Positions 52,117 through 61,130 of a DNA stretch of 64,000 nucleotides are shown piece by piece. Each line of letters opens with the position of its first letter. The stretch's first letter is position 1. The DNA is from Gammaproteobacteria bacterium. Its GTDB lineage: Bacteria > Pseudomonadota > Gammaproteobacteria > Steroidobacterales > Steroidobacteraceae. The DNA lies in NCBI GenBank assembly GCA_017577615.1, contig PKRE01000002.1, positions 372,001 through 436,000 on the forward strand. The letters are read 5' to 3'. Under the pieces are notes generated by a model. That model did not search any database. It worked only from the letters and a program-made list of their open reading frames with translations, and had not been told where the DNA came from. A program made the translations under genes and the position numbers.

Positions 52117-53475
52117 ATGACTGATTTCGACCCTGTCCTGACCGCACAGCAGTTGGCTGCTGCTTATGTTCAGTCCGCCCAAGCTCAGCTCAATGCCAGC
52201 CAGAAGACGATAGAGCGGACGTCAACAGGTCTGTCTTCGTTGCGTTCGGCTCTGTCGGCGTTCGATTCGGCGCTTGCGAGCCTGAGCTCGAACACCAATG
52301 GTCTACGTCAATTCTCGACGACCGTCAGCGTGCCTGACATCGCCAATGCCAGCGCGTCTTCGCGTGCTCAACCTGGCACCTACTCCTTCCACGTCGAGCA
52401 GCTGGCAACGGCTCACCAGCTCGTCTTCGAGGGTCTGCCCGCCGTGCCGGTGGCCATGGGTGGGCCGCTGGTCGTGCAGCTCGCCGACGGCAGCAGCTTC
52501 ATCGTGAATCTCCTGGAAGCGGATACGAACAACGATGGAACGATTTCTCAAGCCGAGATCGCGCGTGCGATCAACCAAGCAGAGAACAATCAAGGCAAAG
52601 TGACGGCTTCTCTCGTCACGCTGGAGGGATCGACGAAGCTCTTGCTGACAGCCGGCGCTACGGGCGAGGCCAATGCGATCTCTCTCGACACGAGTGGTCT
52701 GGCACCTGGTGACCTGAAGAATGCCTTGGATGCCGGTGAAGAGCTCGTCGCAGCCCGCGATGCGATCATCTGGCTCGGCGGGCAGGGCGGGATCGAGATT
52801 CGCCAATCGTCCAACACCCTCACGGCGATCGAGGGTGTGAGCATCACCTTCACGCGCGCGATGGCCGCCGATGAGGCACCGCTCACGATTACCGTTTCGG
52901 CAGACAAGAGCGGCACCGCCGACAACGTGCAGAAGTTCGTCGATGCCTACAACAAGCTCAAGTCGGCGCTCGATAGCCTCACGAAGGTGAGCACCGACGC
53001 CAGCGTCGCACCCGGCGCTTTTGCAACCGATGCCGGCGTACGAGCGCTGCGCAACACGTTGACCTCGATCCTGCGTCAGGAATTTGGCGGTCTGACACTC
53101 GTCGACCTCGGTATCAAGGCCACACGCGACGGCACGCTCTCACTCGATCGCGACAAGCTCGAGAAAACCCTGGCAGCGAACCCGAGCGCTCTTGACGACT
53201 TCTTCGGCAAGGCGAGTCTGACCGCTCCAAGCGGTCTGCTCGGTGCGCTCGATCGCTATCTCGATGCGTGGCTGCGGACAGGAACGGGGCACCTGGCAAG
53301 CCGGCAGGCTTCGCTGGAGATACAACAGAAACGACTCAACGAGCGGCAGGCCCGTGTGGATGCTCAATACGAGCAAGCCTACATCCGCTATCTGCAGCAG
53401 TTCACGCAGCTGCAGGCGTTGCAGGCACAGATGAATCAGACCTCAGGCTTATTCGCAGCTCTGGGGGTCGGATAA
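52117..53475 (+). CDS. fliD: Flagellar filament cap protein FliD (LafB)
   Basis: 452 residues. The N-terminal domain (LTAQQLAAAYVQSAQAQLNA) and C-terminal domain (FVDAYNKLKSALDSLTK, RQASLEIQQKRLNERQARVD) form the coiled coils of HAP2. It caps the growing filament. In lateral loci lafA flagellin often precedes lafB; no flagellin gene lies before it here. GGAG precedes ATG. Confidence 0.92.
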   Translation: MTDFDPVLTAQQLAAAYVQSAQAQLNASQKTIERTSTGLSSLRSALSAFDSALASLSSNTNGLRQFSTTVSVPDIANASASSRAQPGTYSFHVEQLATAHQLVFEGLPAVPVAMGGPLVVQLADGSSFIVNLLEADTNNDGTISQAEIARAINQAENNQGKVTASLVTLEGSTKLLLTAGATGEANAISLDTSGLAPGDLKNALDAGEELVAARDAIIWLGGQGGIEIRQSSNTLTAIEGVSITFTRAMAADEAPLTITVSADKSGTADNVQKFVDAYNKLKSALDSLTKVSTDASVAPGAFATDAGVRALRNTLTSILRQEFGGLTLVDLGIKATRDGTLSLDRDKLEKTLAANPSALDDFFGKASLTAPSGLLGALDRYLDAWLRTGTGHLASRQASLEIQQKRLNERQARVDAQYEQAYIRYLQQFTQLQALQAQMNQTSGLFAALGVG

Positions 53476-53494
53476 CACGGTAAGCGAGAAGATT

Positions 53495-53881
53495 GTGAAT
53501 CAGGAAGCTTATCTCAGCTATCAAACGGTCGATATCTCCTCGCAGACGGCGCAAGCCTCGCCGGTGCAGCTCGTCCTCATCCTCACTGACGGGTTGCTGG
53601 CGGAGCTGGCGCGCGCACGAGCGCACATCGTCGCCAAGCGCTATGAGCTCAAGGCGCGCAGTCTCGATCGCTGCGTCGACCTGCTCAACGGCTTGTCGAG
53701 CGCGCTCGATTTCGACAACGGCGGCGAGCTGGTGGAGAACCTCGCGCGGCTCTACGACTACTGCGCGCATCGCCTGCAAGTCGCAGGTTTTCGGATGGAT
53801 CCGTCGATCGTCGATGAGATCGTTGGGCTCATCACGACCTTGCGCAAGGGCTGGCAGGGGATGCTGGAACGTCATGGGTAG
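53495..53881 (+). CDS. fliS: Flagellin export chaperone FliS (LafC)
   Basis: 128-residue helical bundle. TAQASPVQLVLILTDGLLAEL and LSSALDFDNGGELVENLARL fit FliS, with the LYDYCAHRL block. The start is GTG at 53495. It binds the flagellin C-terminus to prevent premature assembly. The stop overlaps the next small gene. Confidence 0.92.
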   Translation: MNQEAYLSYQTVDISSQTAQASPVQLVLILTDGLLAELARARAHIVAKRYELKARSLDRCVDLLNGLSSALDFDNGGELVENLARLYDYCAHRLQVAGFRMDPSIVDEIVGLITTLRKGWQGMLERHG

Positions 53882-54191
53882 ACGAGCGCGCTTCATCGAC
53901 CTGGCGCGTCGCCTGCGGCGAGCGATGCGGGCGGCCGACTGGTCTGCGCTGGCCGCTCTCGATCGCGAGGTTGCACAGGCGTTGCGCAGCACTCCGCGCC
54001 TGTTGTCCTCGCAGGAGCGCGCCGCATTGGCCGATCTGCAGCGCGCGCATCGCGAGGCACGCGAACGCTGCGCGCAGGAAGCAGCACGTCTCGACACTGC
54101 GCTGTCGCAGATGCGACAGCACCGTGACGGTTGGATGGCCTATGCCATGAGCAACTCACACGATCTGGACACGGAAGAGATACGGCGATGA
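53874..54191 (+). CDS. FliT-like small helical protein (LafD position)
   Basis: 105 residues, almost wholly helical and Arg/Ala-rich (LARRLRRAMRAADWSALAAL). Sequence identity to FliT is too low to recognise directly; the call rests on its place between fliS and fliK, like lafD of Flag-2 loci, and on its size. FliT-class proteins bind FliD. It overlaps fliS by 8 bp and fliK by 4 bp. Confidence 0.6.
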   Translation: MGRRARFIDLARRLRRAMRAADWSALAALDREVAQALRSTPRLLSSQERAALADLQRAHREARERCAQEAARLDTALSQMRQHRDGWMAYAMSNSHDLDTEEIRR

Positions 54192-55366
54192 TGCACCTCG
54201 TCATGAACATCGCGTCGCGGACTACACAGGAGCGTATCGACGTCAGCCCGTCCGCGGACCCGGCCGAGAGCGTTCTTGCTGCGGGCTTCGATGCTGCGCC
54301 AGTCGACGGCCATTACCCCGACGCGCAGCCGTTTCGTGCCTTGTTGCGCGGCCTCGAGTTGTCATCAAACGCGAGCCTGAATCTCGAGGCGCTGGAGCCG
54401 ACGGACGCTCGGACCTCCGACGAGACGTTGCATGTCACGCCCGCTCCTTGGTTTGCCGACGCCGCAGTGCCACCCAGCGAGGCAGCTCCCGAGCACGTCG
54501 CGGTGTTAGATGACACGAGCACAGCGCTGTTCGCCGCACAGGCCAACCTGACATCTATGCCTGCGGCGCCGTCCGTCGCTGCAGCGCTCACCTATGAGCT
54601 CGCCGCACCAACGCTGGCGACCGAGTCCAAGCACGTTGCTGAGAGCGTATCGGCTGATACAGCCGTAGCGCGCGAGCCGACTGCCCCGACCTTCGGACGC
54701 GGCTCGATACAGGTTTCCGTAGGCCACACGCCCATAGCGCTCAGCATCACGTCTGTCTCGATCGGCACCGCGTCGCCGACACAACAGATTGGATTGTCAC
54801 CGACAGGGTTGCCTACGCTGACGGTTTCCTCTGCAACCGAGCTTGGATCTGCACAGCTGGAAGGCCGCTTCGATCATCTCTCGGCACAGCTTGGGTCCCA
54901 ATCCGTGAGCCATGCCGCGGCCACGCTGGCCGTCGCCACCGGCGAGCCGGCACGCACGAGCATGACCGATGCCAACGCAAATGTGCCGCGTCAGCCGCTC
55001 GAGACATTGCTCGGCGAACGCCTGCAAGTTCAGATCGCCCGGCGTAGCGACCGCGCCGTCGTGCGACTCGATCCGCCCTCGATGGGCACCATCGAGATTC
55101 TGATTCGCCAGGAGGGCTCGCATCTTCACGTGCAGCTACGTGCGAGCAACGGCGAAGTCGCACGTCAGCTCCAAGTCGTCGGAGAAACGCTGCGACAAGA
55201 CCTCATACAGCGCCACCAAGGGGATGTCACCGTTCAGGTATGGGATTCCTCGCGCGAGGGCGAGCGCCAGCGTCAGCGCGCACCGCTCGTATGGCAGGAC
55301 GAGCCAGGCCGTGCATTGAACGAGGATGGCGAAGAGCATGCTTCCTTCGCCATGAACAGCGAGTGA
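54188..55366 (+). CDS. fliK: Flagellar hook-length control protein FliK (LafE)
   Basis: 392 residues. The N-terminal two thirds are low-complexity, rich in Ala, Thr, Ser and Pro. The C-terminal FliK domain is at about 285-345 (VRLDPPSMGTIEILIRQEGS, then VARQLQVVGETLRQDLIQ). It measures hook length and triggers the FlhB switch. It overlaps the previous gene by 4 bp and is followed after 6 bp by fliL. Confidence 0.88.
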   Translation: MMHLVMNIASRTTQERIDVSPSADPAESVLAAGFDAAPVDGHYPDAQPFRALLRGLELSSNASLNLEALEPTDARTSDETLHVTPAPWFADAAVPPSEAAPEHVAVLDDTSTALFAAQANLTSMPAAPSVAAALTYELAAPTLATESKHVAESVSADTAVAREPTAPTFGRGSIQVSVGHTPIALSITSVSIGTASPTQQIGLSPTGLPTLTVSSATELGSAQLEGRFDHLSAQLGSQSVSHAAATLAVATGEPARTSMTDANANVPRQPLETLLGERLQVQIARRSDRAVVRLDPPSMGTIEILIRQEGSHLHVQLRASNGEVARQLQVVGETLRQDLIQRHQGDVTVQVWDSSREGERQRQRAPLVWQDEPGRALNEDGEEHASFAMNSE

Positions 55367-55372
55367 TCTCCT

Positions 55373-55840
55373 ATGAAAGCGTCCAAAGTCATCATCCTGT
55401 CCACCGTCGTTGCATTGATCTGTATCTGCGCCGGCGCGGGCACGACATGGTGGATGTTGCAGAAGCAGCGGGACAGCACTGCCGAGGCGACCAGCGGTGC
55501 AGGCAAGACCGTCGATACACGTGCGTACAAGTACATCAACCTCGACAAAGTGATCGTCATGCTGCGCAACGCGGCCGGAGAACCGGTGTCGCACTACTTG
55601 GCGCTCGATCTCGTGTTCATGACCCCGGTGGAATCGGAGCGTGTCACGCGCGCGCACCTACCCATGCTGCGCAGTGTGGCGGTCAAGGCGCTGTCGCAGT
55701 TGACGCACGAAAGCGCTCGCATGCTCACGGTCGAGCAGCTCGCGAGCAAGCTCAACGAAGCGTACGAGCAGACGTACGCCAACGATCCGCGTGGCAAACC
55801 CTTCGCGGAAGCGATGATCGGCAAGCTCATCATCGAATAA
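55373..55840 (+). CDS. fliL: Flagellar basal-body-associated protein FliL (LafF)
   Basis: 155 residues. One N-terminal helix (VIILSTVVALICICAGAGTTW) is followed by a periplasmic domain with YINLDKVIVMLRNAAG, typical of FliL. It supports stator function. It lies between fliK and the sigma-28 gene. Confidence 0.87.
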   Translation: MKASKVIILSTVVALICICAGAGTTWWMLQKQRDSTAEATSGAGKTVDTRAYKYINLDKVIVMLRNAAGEPVSHYLALDLVFMTPVESERVTRAHLPMLRSVAVKALSQLTHESARMLTVEQLASKLNEAYEQTYANDPRGKPFAEAMIGKLIIE

Positions 55841-55844
55841 CGAC

Positions 55845-56570
55845 ATGAGCGCGGTTTACGCCGAGTGTGCGACTGACTATGCGGCAGCAACGCCCCGCGA
55901 CAGCGCGGAGGAACAGCGGTATCTGCTGACGTATGTGCCGCTCGTAAAGCGCATCGTCCGTCAGCTGATGTCGCAGGCCGGAAGTGCGCTCGATACCGAC
56001 GATATGCAGCAAGTGGGGCTCGTTGGCTTGCTGGACGCACTGCGCCGCTACTGGCCCCCCGACGAGAAGTTCCCCGCGTATGCGGCAGTGCGCGTGCGCG
56101 GTGCCATTCTGGACGAGCTGCGACGGCAGGACTGGCGACCGCGCGCAGTGCGACAGGAGAGCCATCGGATTCGCGATGCCGTTCGTGAGCTCACGAGACA
56201 GCTCGGGCGTGAGCCGACGCAAACGGAGATACAGGACCAGCTCGGAGTCTCGGCGCAGGAGTACCACGAGTACCTCCTGGCGCAGAACGCCGAAGGCCTC
56301 GCGAGCTTGGACGAGCTGTTGCACGAGCTGGACAAGCAGAGCGCTTCGGACGATTCGCCTGAGGCGAAGCTGCTGGTTCGACGCAGTATCGAACAAGCGC
56401 TGCATCGACTCGATCCCCGCGAGCAACGAGTCGTGCAGCTGTATTACGAGTTTGATCTGAGCTTGAAGGAGATCGCGGCTGTGCTCGATCTGACCGAAGC
56501 CCGCGTCTGCCAGATCAACAAGGCCGCGCTCAAGAAGCTGCGCGAGGCGCTCGCGGAAGGCTGCAATTAA
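55845..56570 (+). CDS. fliA: Flagellar sigma-28 factor FliA (LafS)
   Basis: 241-residue sigma-70-family alternative sigma factor with regions 2 (YVPLVKRIVRQLM, MQQVGLVGLLDALRRY, AAVRVRGAILDELRRQDWRP), 3 and 4 (LYYEFDLSLKEIAAVLDLTE, then VCQINKAALKKLR). It is expected to transcribe late filament and stator genes. FlgM, its likely anti-sigma, is encoded downstream at 58575. A fliA gene inside the stator/cap region is typical of lateral loci. Confidence 0.93.
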   Translation: MSAVYAECATDYAAATPRDSAEEQRYLLTYVPLVKRIVRQLMSQAGSALDTDDMQQVGLVGLLDALRRYWPPDEKFPAYAAVRVRGAILDELRRQDWRPRAVRQESHRIRDAVRELTRQLGREPTQTEIQDQLGVSAQEYHEYLLAQNAEGLASLDELLHELDKQSASDDSPEAKLLVRRSIEQALHRLDPREQRVVQLYYEFDLSLKEIAAVLDLTEARVCQINKAALKKLREALAEGCN

Positions 56571-56594
56571 TCGATCTGACTAGAGCAACAGAAC

Positions 56595-57542
56595 ATGCAA
56601 GCACTCATCGGGTTCGCAGTGATCTTCCTCGCCGTGTTCGGCGGCTTTGCGCTGCATGGCGGGGAGTGGGCCATCATCTGGCAGCCGGTGGAGCTGTTCA
56701 TCATCTTCGGCGCTGGCTTCGGCGCGATCGTGCTCGGCAATCCGCGCCACGTGCTTGCAGAGATGTGGCTGCAGATTCGTGCGGTGATGCAGCGCAAGAC
56801 AGCCACCCTCGAGTTCCAGCGGCAGCTGTTCTTGCTGATGTACGAGCTGCTGCAGCTTGCGGCAGGCGGTCTCAAGGCACTCGATGCGCACGTCGAGGCA
56901 CCCCACGAGAGCGAGCTGTTCAAGCGCTATCCGCTCATCCTGGCGCAGCCCAAGCTCCTGCATTTCATCGTCGACAACTTCCGGCTCATGGCCATGGGCA
57001 AGATCAGCGCGCACGAGCTCGAAAGCGTGCTTGAGCAGGAAATCGAGTCGGTATTCGAAGAGCTGTCCCAGCCGGCGCGCTCGCTCGGACGAGTCGCGGA
57101 AGCCATGCCAGGCTTCGGCATTCTTGCCGCCGTCCTGGGCATCGTCATGGCGATGACGACAGTGGCAGAGGGCGCAACCTCGGCCGACGTTGCAGTGGCC
57201 GTGGCGGCAGCGATGGTCGGAACGTTCATCGGCATCTTTGCGTGCTACGGCATTCTCGATCCGCTCAGCAACATGATGCGTCAGCTGGTCGACGAGGAGC
57301 GCAAGACGCTCGAGTCCGTGAAAGTCGTGCTAGTTGCACACGTCGCAGGCAAGCCCGCGCTGCTCGCTATCGACGCGGGGCGTCGCCTGGTCCAGCTCAA
57401 CATCAAGCCGAGCTTCGCCGCGCTCGAAAGCTGGATCAACGAGCTCGAGAACGGCCCGCAGCCCGAGCCGCAGACACCGCGGCGTCGCGCTACGGATCGG
57501 CCGCAAGGACAAACAGGAGACTTGCGTGCTCAGCGTGCTTGA
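56595..57542 (+). CDS. motA: Flagellar stator protein MotA (LafT)
   Basis: 315 residues and four membrane helices. The cytoplasmic loop includes NFRLMAMGKISAHELESVLE, which has the Arg and Glu of the R90/E98 pair that contact FliG. The proline-bearing PGFGILAAVLGIVMAM helix lines the channel. With MotB it forms the H+ (probable) stator. The stop overlaps the motB GTG by 17 bp. Confidence 0.94.
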   Translation: MQALIGFAVIFLAVFGGFALHGGEWAIIWQPVELFIIFGAGFGAIVLGNPRHVLAEMWLQIRAVMQRKTATLEFQRQLFLLMYELLQLAAGGLKALDAHVEAPHESELFKRYPLILAQPKLLHFIVDNFRLMAMGKISAHELESVLEQEIESVFEELSQPARSLGRVAEAMPGFGILAAVLGIVMAMTTVAEGATSADVAVAVAAAMVGTFIGIFACYGILDPLSNMMRQLVDEERKTLESVKVVLVAHVAGKPALLAIDAGRRLVQLNIKPSFAALESWINELENGPQPEPQTPRRRATDRPQGQTGDLRAQRA

Positions 57543-58578
57543 CAGGGCACGGCGCGAGAAGAGCGCCGAGATCATCGTTCGCAAGGTCGTGCGCAAGCAC
57601 GACGGCCACCACACTAACACCGCGTGGAAGGTCGCGTTCGCGGACTTCTGTCTCGCGTTGTTGGCGCTCTTCTTGGTGCTTTGGCTGCTCGCCGCGCGCG
57701 AACAAGAGCGGCTCGAGGAGCTGCTCAAGACGCCGAGCAGCTTGATCGACGAGGGCCGCGGTCGCCTCATGGATACAGCCGGCGGGCCGCGCGGCAGCTT
57801 GATCTCGCGCGAGCCGCTGCCGAGTCACGGCGATCAGGTTGCCAAACGCAGCCTCGCAAGCGGCGACAGCGATCCGGCCGGTCCTGGCAGCGGCATACGT
57901 CTGTCGAAAACGCTTTATGAAAGCCGCGCCGACATGGCCGAGCTCGCGGAAGCGCTGGAGCGCCTCACTGAGCAGGCAGGGCTCCTTGGGAACGTACGCA
58001 CGTTGATCACGCCGTATGGGCTGCGCGTGATGCTCCACGATACAGACAAGCGCGGCATGTTCGAGCGCGGCAGTGCCGTGCCGGCGCCGCACTTCAGCCG
58101 CTTGCTGGAGAAGATCGGGCCGCTGCTCGCTCGTATCGAGAATCAGGTCGTCATCGTCGGACATACGGACGCGGTACCGTATGCGCAACGCGGACCGAAC
58201 GCGATGTCCAACTGGCAGCTCTCCAGTGATCGCGCCATGGCGGCGCGCCGCCATTTGCTCGCCGGAGGCATGCCGGCCAGCAGCATCCTGCAAGTCGTGG
58301 CTCTCGCCGACAGCGCACCGCTCAATGGCGACGACCCGCGCGCACACGAGAATCGACGGATCGAGCTCTTGATCTTGACGCGCAACCAGGCGCGCACGAT
58401 CAGCGCGATGTTCGGTACCCCCAGCAAGACGGTACCTCTGATCGACGGCGTCGAAGTCAGCGTGCCTGACGTCGACGAAACGTACTCCGTTCGAGAGAAC
58501 GTTTCACACCATGCAACGCTCGATGCGTTGCGGTCCCAGTTGACGCATCCGTCCCCGGCGGAAGGGGGCGAGTCATGA
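57526..58578 (+). CDS. motB: Flagellar stator protein MotB (LafU)
   Basis: 350 residues. The N-terminal membrane helix AWKVAFADFCLALLALFLVL has the essential Asp in FAD. The C-terminal OmpA/peptidoglycan-binding domain has VIVGHTDAVPY, NWQLSSDRAMAARR and ENRRIELLIL. The start is GTG at 57526, inside motA. The FADF motif fits the proton-driven type; an H+ coupling is inferred. Stop overlaps flgM. Confidence 0.93.
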   Translation: MLSVLDRARREKSAEIIVRKVVRKHDGHHTNTAWKVAFADFCLALLALFLVLWLLAAREQERLEELLKTPSSLIDEGRGRLMDTAGGPRGSLISREPLPSHGDQVAKRSLASGDSDPAGPGSGIRLSKTLYESRADMAELAEALERLTEQAGLLGNVRTLITPYGLRVMLHDTDKRGMFERGSAVPAPHFSRLLEKIGPLLARIENQVVIVGHTDAVPYAQRGPNAMSNWQLSSDRAMAARRHLLAGGMPASSILQVVALADSAPLNGDDPRAHENRRIELLILTRNQARTISAMFGTPSKTVPLIDGVEVSVPDVDETYSVRENVSHHATLDALRSQLTHPSPAEGGES

Positions 58579-58901
58579 AGACCACGTCCCGAGGACATCG
58601 TATGAAGATCATCCCAGGAAGCGGCAGCGTGAGCGTGGCTTCAACGGCTTCCGTCGGAGTCACGACGAAGAGAGATACATCGGCCGCAGCAACCACTTCA
58701 TCGAGCGGCGGACCTCTGCAATCCGCCGTGTTGCAGCCGGCGCTCGCCGCGCTCAAGGAGCTGCCCGACATCGATCACGAACGCGTGGCGGCGCTCCGCG
58801 ATGCGCTCGCCAAGGGCGAGTTACCGTTCGATGCGCGCAAGCTCGCGGCTTTGATCGAGTCTTACCACCGCGCGACTGCCGGCGGGCGAGACGACAAATG
58901 A
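58575..58901 (+). CDS. flgM: Anti-sigma-28 factor FlgM
   Basis: 108 residues. The C-terminal part (IDHERVAALRDALAKGELPF, then DARKLAALIESY) is the FlgM sigma-binding region; the N-terminus is Ser/Thr-rich and disordered. It inhibits FliA until the hook is finished and FlgM is exported. A second in-frame ATG (58602) may be the start. Confidence 0.87.
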   Translation: MKTTSRGHRMKIIPGSGSVSVASTASVGVTTKRDTSAAATTSSSGGPLQSAVLQPALAALKELPDIDHERVAALRDALAKGELPFDARKLAALIESYHRATAGGRDDK

Positions 58902-59323
58902 AGCAGCGCGAAGCAATCAAGCGCATCTTCGCCGGCATGCGGGCGGATCTGGACGACTACCGCAGCTTGCGCGAGCTGCTGGAAGCGCAGTTCGAGGCGG
59001 CCCTGCAGCACCGTACCGAGGCGCTTACCGAGATCGGTGAGCGGATCATCGCAGTGACGAGCATCCTCGAGCAACGTCGCAAGGAGCGGCAGCAATTGGT
59101 TGCGAGCGTCTTGCCGCAGGGCACCCCGCTTTCCATGGCAGCGGTCGCGGATCGACTGCAAGGCGCATCTCGCGCCGCGTTCGAGTCCTGCTGGAAAGCG
59201 CTCGAATCAGCGATACGTGAGTGCAAAACCCTCAACATGCGCAATTGCCGCCTGTTGATGGATCAGTACGAGATCATGCAGCGCGTACTGAACGTGCAGA
59301 GTGACACTTATGCTCCGGCCTGA
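58898..59323 (+). CDS. flgN: Flagellar export chaperone FlgN
   Basis: 141-residue, mainly helical protein with the FlgN signature region (LEQRRKERQQLVASVLP) and C-terminal CKTLNMRNCRLLMDQYEIMQ. FlgN escorts the hook-filament junction proteins FlgK and FlgL. It overlaps flgM by 4 bp and the next gene by 23 bp. Confidence 0.85.
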   Translation: MKQREAIKRIFAGMRADLDDYRSLRELLEAQFEAALQHRTEALTEIGERIIAVTSILEQRRKERQQLVASVLPQGTPLSMAAVADRLQGASRAAFESCWKALESAIRECKTLNMRNCRLLMDQYEIMQRVLNVQSDTYAPA

Positions 59324-60065
59324 CTTTGCTGCTGCACACGTCGCTGCCGAGCTCGCGCACGAACGCGCGCGCATCGCGCTGCCGTCCCCAGTCGGGGTGA
59401 ATGCACCTCATCAGTTCCGGGCGCTGTTCAACGAGATACAACGCGACGTTGCCAGCTTCATTTCGGAAGGTTCCGGAACGAGAGCACGTCCGCTCGCCAA
59501 CATACCCAGCCTGAGCGCCGAAGGGCGCGCACATCGCACAACGACCCAAGAGCAGACAACAAAGGTCGATCGTGCGCGACAGAAAGAGTTCATCGCTTCC
59601 ATCGCGCCGTGGGCGCGTCAGACGGCCGCCCGCCTGGGCGTCGAGCCCGAACTCGTCGCGGCACATGCGGCGTTGGAGTCTGGCTGGGGACAAAGGCCCC
59701 TGCGCACCGATGACGGTGCGCCCACGCACAACTTGTTTGGCATCAAGGCCGGTCGCTCATGGCGCGGCGACGTTGTGCGTGCATTGACGACCGAGATAGA
59801 GGAAGGCGTAGCCAGCAAGCGCAAGGAAACCTTCCGTAGTTATGCAGATATCGGACAGGCATTCGGCGACTATGCGAACTTGCTGCTCACGCGCGCCCGC
59901 TACGCAGGCGCGGTGAACGTGGGGGGCGATGCCACGGCGTTCGCCGCCGCATTGGCGCAGGGGCGGTATGCAACCGATCCTCTGTACGCACAGAAGCTCG
60001 AACGGGTCGTCCAACAGGTGCGCGAGATCGGGCTGCCTTCAGTCTCCGAAGCCGGAGTCCGTTGA
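59301..60065 (+). CDS. FlgJ-type muramidase without the rod-scaffold domain
   Basis: 254 residues. The C-terminal glucosaminidase domain (about 95-240: GVEPELVAAHAALESGWGQR, NLFGIKAG, FRSYADIGQAFGDYANLL) is like FlgJ and carries the catalytic Glu in ALESGWG. The first 95 residues do not show the N-terminal FlgJ rod-capping domain. It is likely a dedicated peptidoglycan hydrolase that opens a hole for the rod. The start is GTG at 59301, inside flgN. Its 3' end overlaps the convergent flgA by 27 bp. Confidence 0.82.
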   Translation: MTLMLRPDFAAAHVAAELAHERARIALPSPVGVNAPHQFRALFNEIQRDVASFISEGSGTRARPLANIPSLSAEGRAHRTTTQEQTTKVDRARQKEFIASIAPWARQTAARLGVEPELVAAHAALESGWGQRPLRTDDGAPTHNLFGIKAGRSWRGDVVRALTTEIEEGVASKRKETFRSYADIGQAFGDYANLLLTRARYAGAVNVGGDATAFAAALAQGRYATDPLYAQKLERVVQQVREIGLPSVSEAGVR

Positions 60066-60761
60066 CGTGATTGGCTCGACCGTATCGACATCGATGACCC
60101 GTGCTCGGATGACATTGCCGTTCGTCTTGTTGCGCACTTGTATGATCTCGTTGCGTCGGCCTGCGGCGAGCGCTTCGCCGGCTACCCGCACTTCCACGCC
60201 GACATCGCGCGCCAGAATCGTGACATCCGCACCCCGGCGCACGAGCAACGGCTCGACCAGCCAGCGTCGGCTCACGAGCTGCCCGCTGCGCAACACGCGA
60301 CGGCTCGTCTTGCCCACCACCAGCGCCGGATCCGAGATCGCCTCTGCGGGCGCAACGAGGTCGCGGCGCTCGAGCGTAACGGCCGTTGCGTCGATCACTT
60401 CTCCGGCACGCAGGTCGCGTGCCGCCGTCACCACTTCGGCACTGATGGTGGCCCGCACGACGAACTCGGCGCGCCACGCCGGCTCGGCACAGCTCGCCGC
60501 AAAGCGCATCCGTGTGACAGAACGCGTGTCGATTGCTTCGATCCCCGCATTCGCAGTGCAGGGATTCACTGTTTCTCGCGCCAATACGACCAGTTCGACT
60601 GAAGGTTTCCGCAAACCTGCCGTTGAAATGAGTTCGGCGAGATGTGCTCGAGCGGCGCGCTCGACCGCGGCTTCGACGTCGTCGGCTGCCCGCGCCAGAG
60701 AGACGCTGCACAGGATCGATCCAGCGAGAGCCAGGTAACAGAGACGGACAGGTAGATACAT
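60039..60761 (-). CDS. flgA: Flagellar P-ring assembly chaperone FlgA
   Basis: 240 residues with a signal peptide (YLPVRLCYLALAGSILCSVS) and the C-terminal SAF domain (ARDLRAGEVIDATAVTLERR, later LARDVGVEVRVAGEALAAGR). It chaperones FlgI in the periplasm. Its start codon (60761-60759) shares two bases with the divergent flgB ATG (60760-60762). It also overlaps the muramidase gene tail to tail by 27 bp. It is the only minus-strand gene in this half of the cluster. Confidence 0.9.
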   Translation of the reverse strand: MYLPVRLCYLALAGSILCSVSLARAADDVEAAVERAARAHLAELISTAGLRKPSVELVVLARETVNPCTANAGIEAIDTRSVTRMRFAASCAEPAWRAEFVVRATISAEVVTAARDLRAGEVIDATAVTLERRDLVAPAEAISDPALVVGKTSRRVLRSGQLVSRRWLVEPLLVRRGADVTILARDVGVEVRVAGEALAAGRRNEIIQVRNKTNGNVIRARVIDVDTVEPITSTDSGFGD

Positions 60762-61122
60762 GGCGATCAGGTTTGACAAAGCATTGGGCTTGCATGCGCA
60801 CGCGCTGCAGTTGCGTGCCGAACGCACCCGCATCTTAGCCGCCAACCTGGCGAACGAGAGCACGCCGGGCTACCAGGCCCGCGACATCGACTTCGCCGCA
60901 AGCTTGCAGCAAGCGCTTGCGCAAGACGGCAGCGGCCTGTCGTTCGACAGGAGCGGTGTCCAGGTGCTCTATCGCGTGCCGTACCACACCTCGCAAGATG
61001 GCAATACGGTTGAGCTCGGAGTGGAGCAAGCGGCGTTCTCGCAGAATGCCAGCGACTTTCACACCAGCTTGACCTTTCTCAACATGAAGTTGCGCGGCCT
61101 CAAGCAGGCAATCGAAGGATAG
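60760..61122 (+). CDS. flgB: Flagellar proximal rod protein FlgB
   Basis: 120 residues. The N-terminal rod motif LGLHAHALQLRAERTRILAA, with NLANESTPGYQARDIDF, is typical. AGG is located about 10 bases before ATG inside flgA. It is the first gene of the rod/hook unit flgBCDEF, and its expression would need a promoter upstream of or inside flgA. Confidence 0.93.
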   Translation: MAIRFDKALGLHAHALQLRAERTRILAANLANESTPGYQARDIDFAASLQQALAQDGSGLSFDRSGVQVLYRVPYHTSQDGNTVELGVEQAAFSQNASDFHTSLTFLNMKLRGLKQAIEG

Positions 61123-61130
61123 TCGAGACC

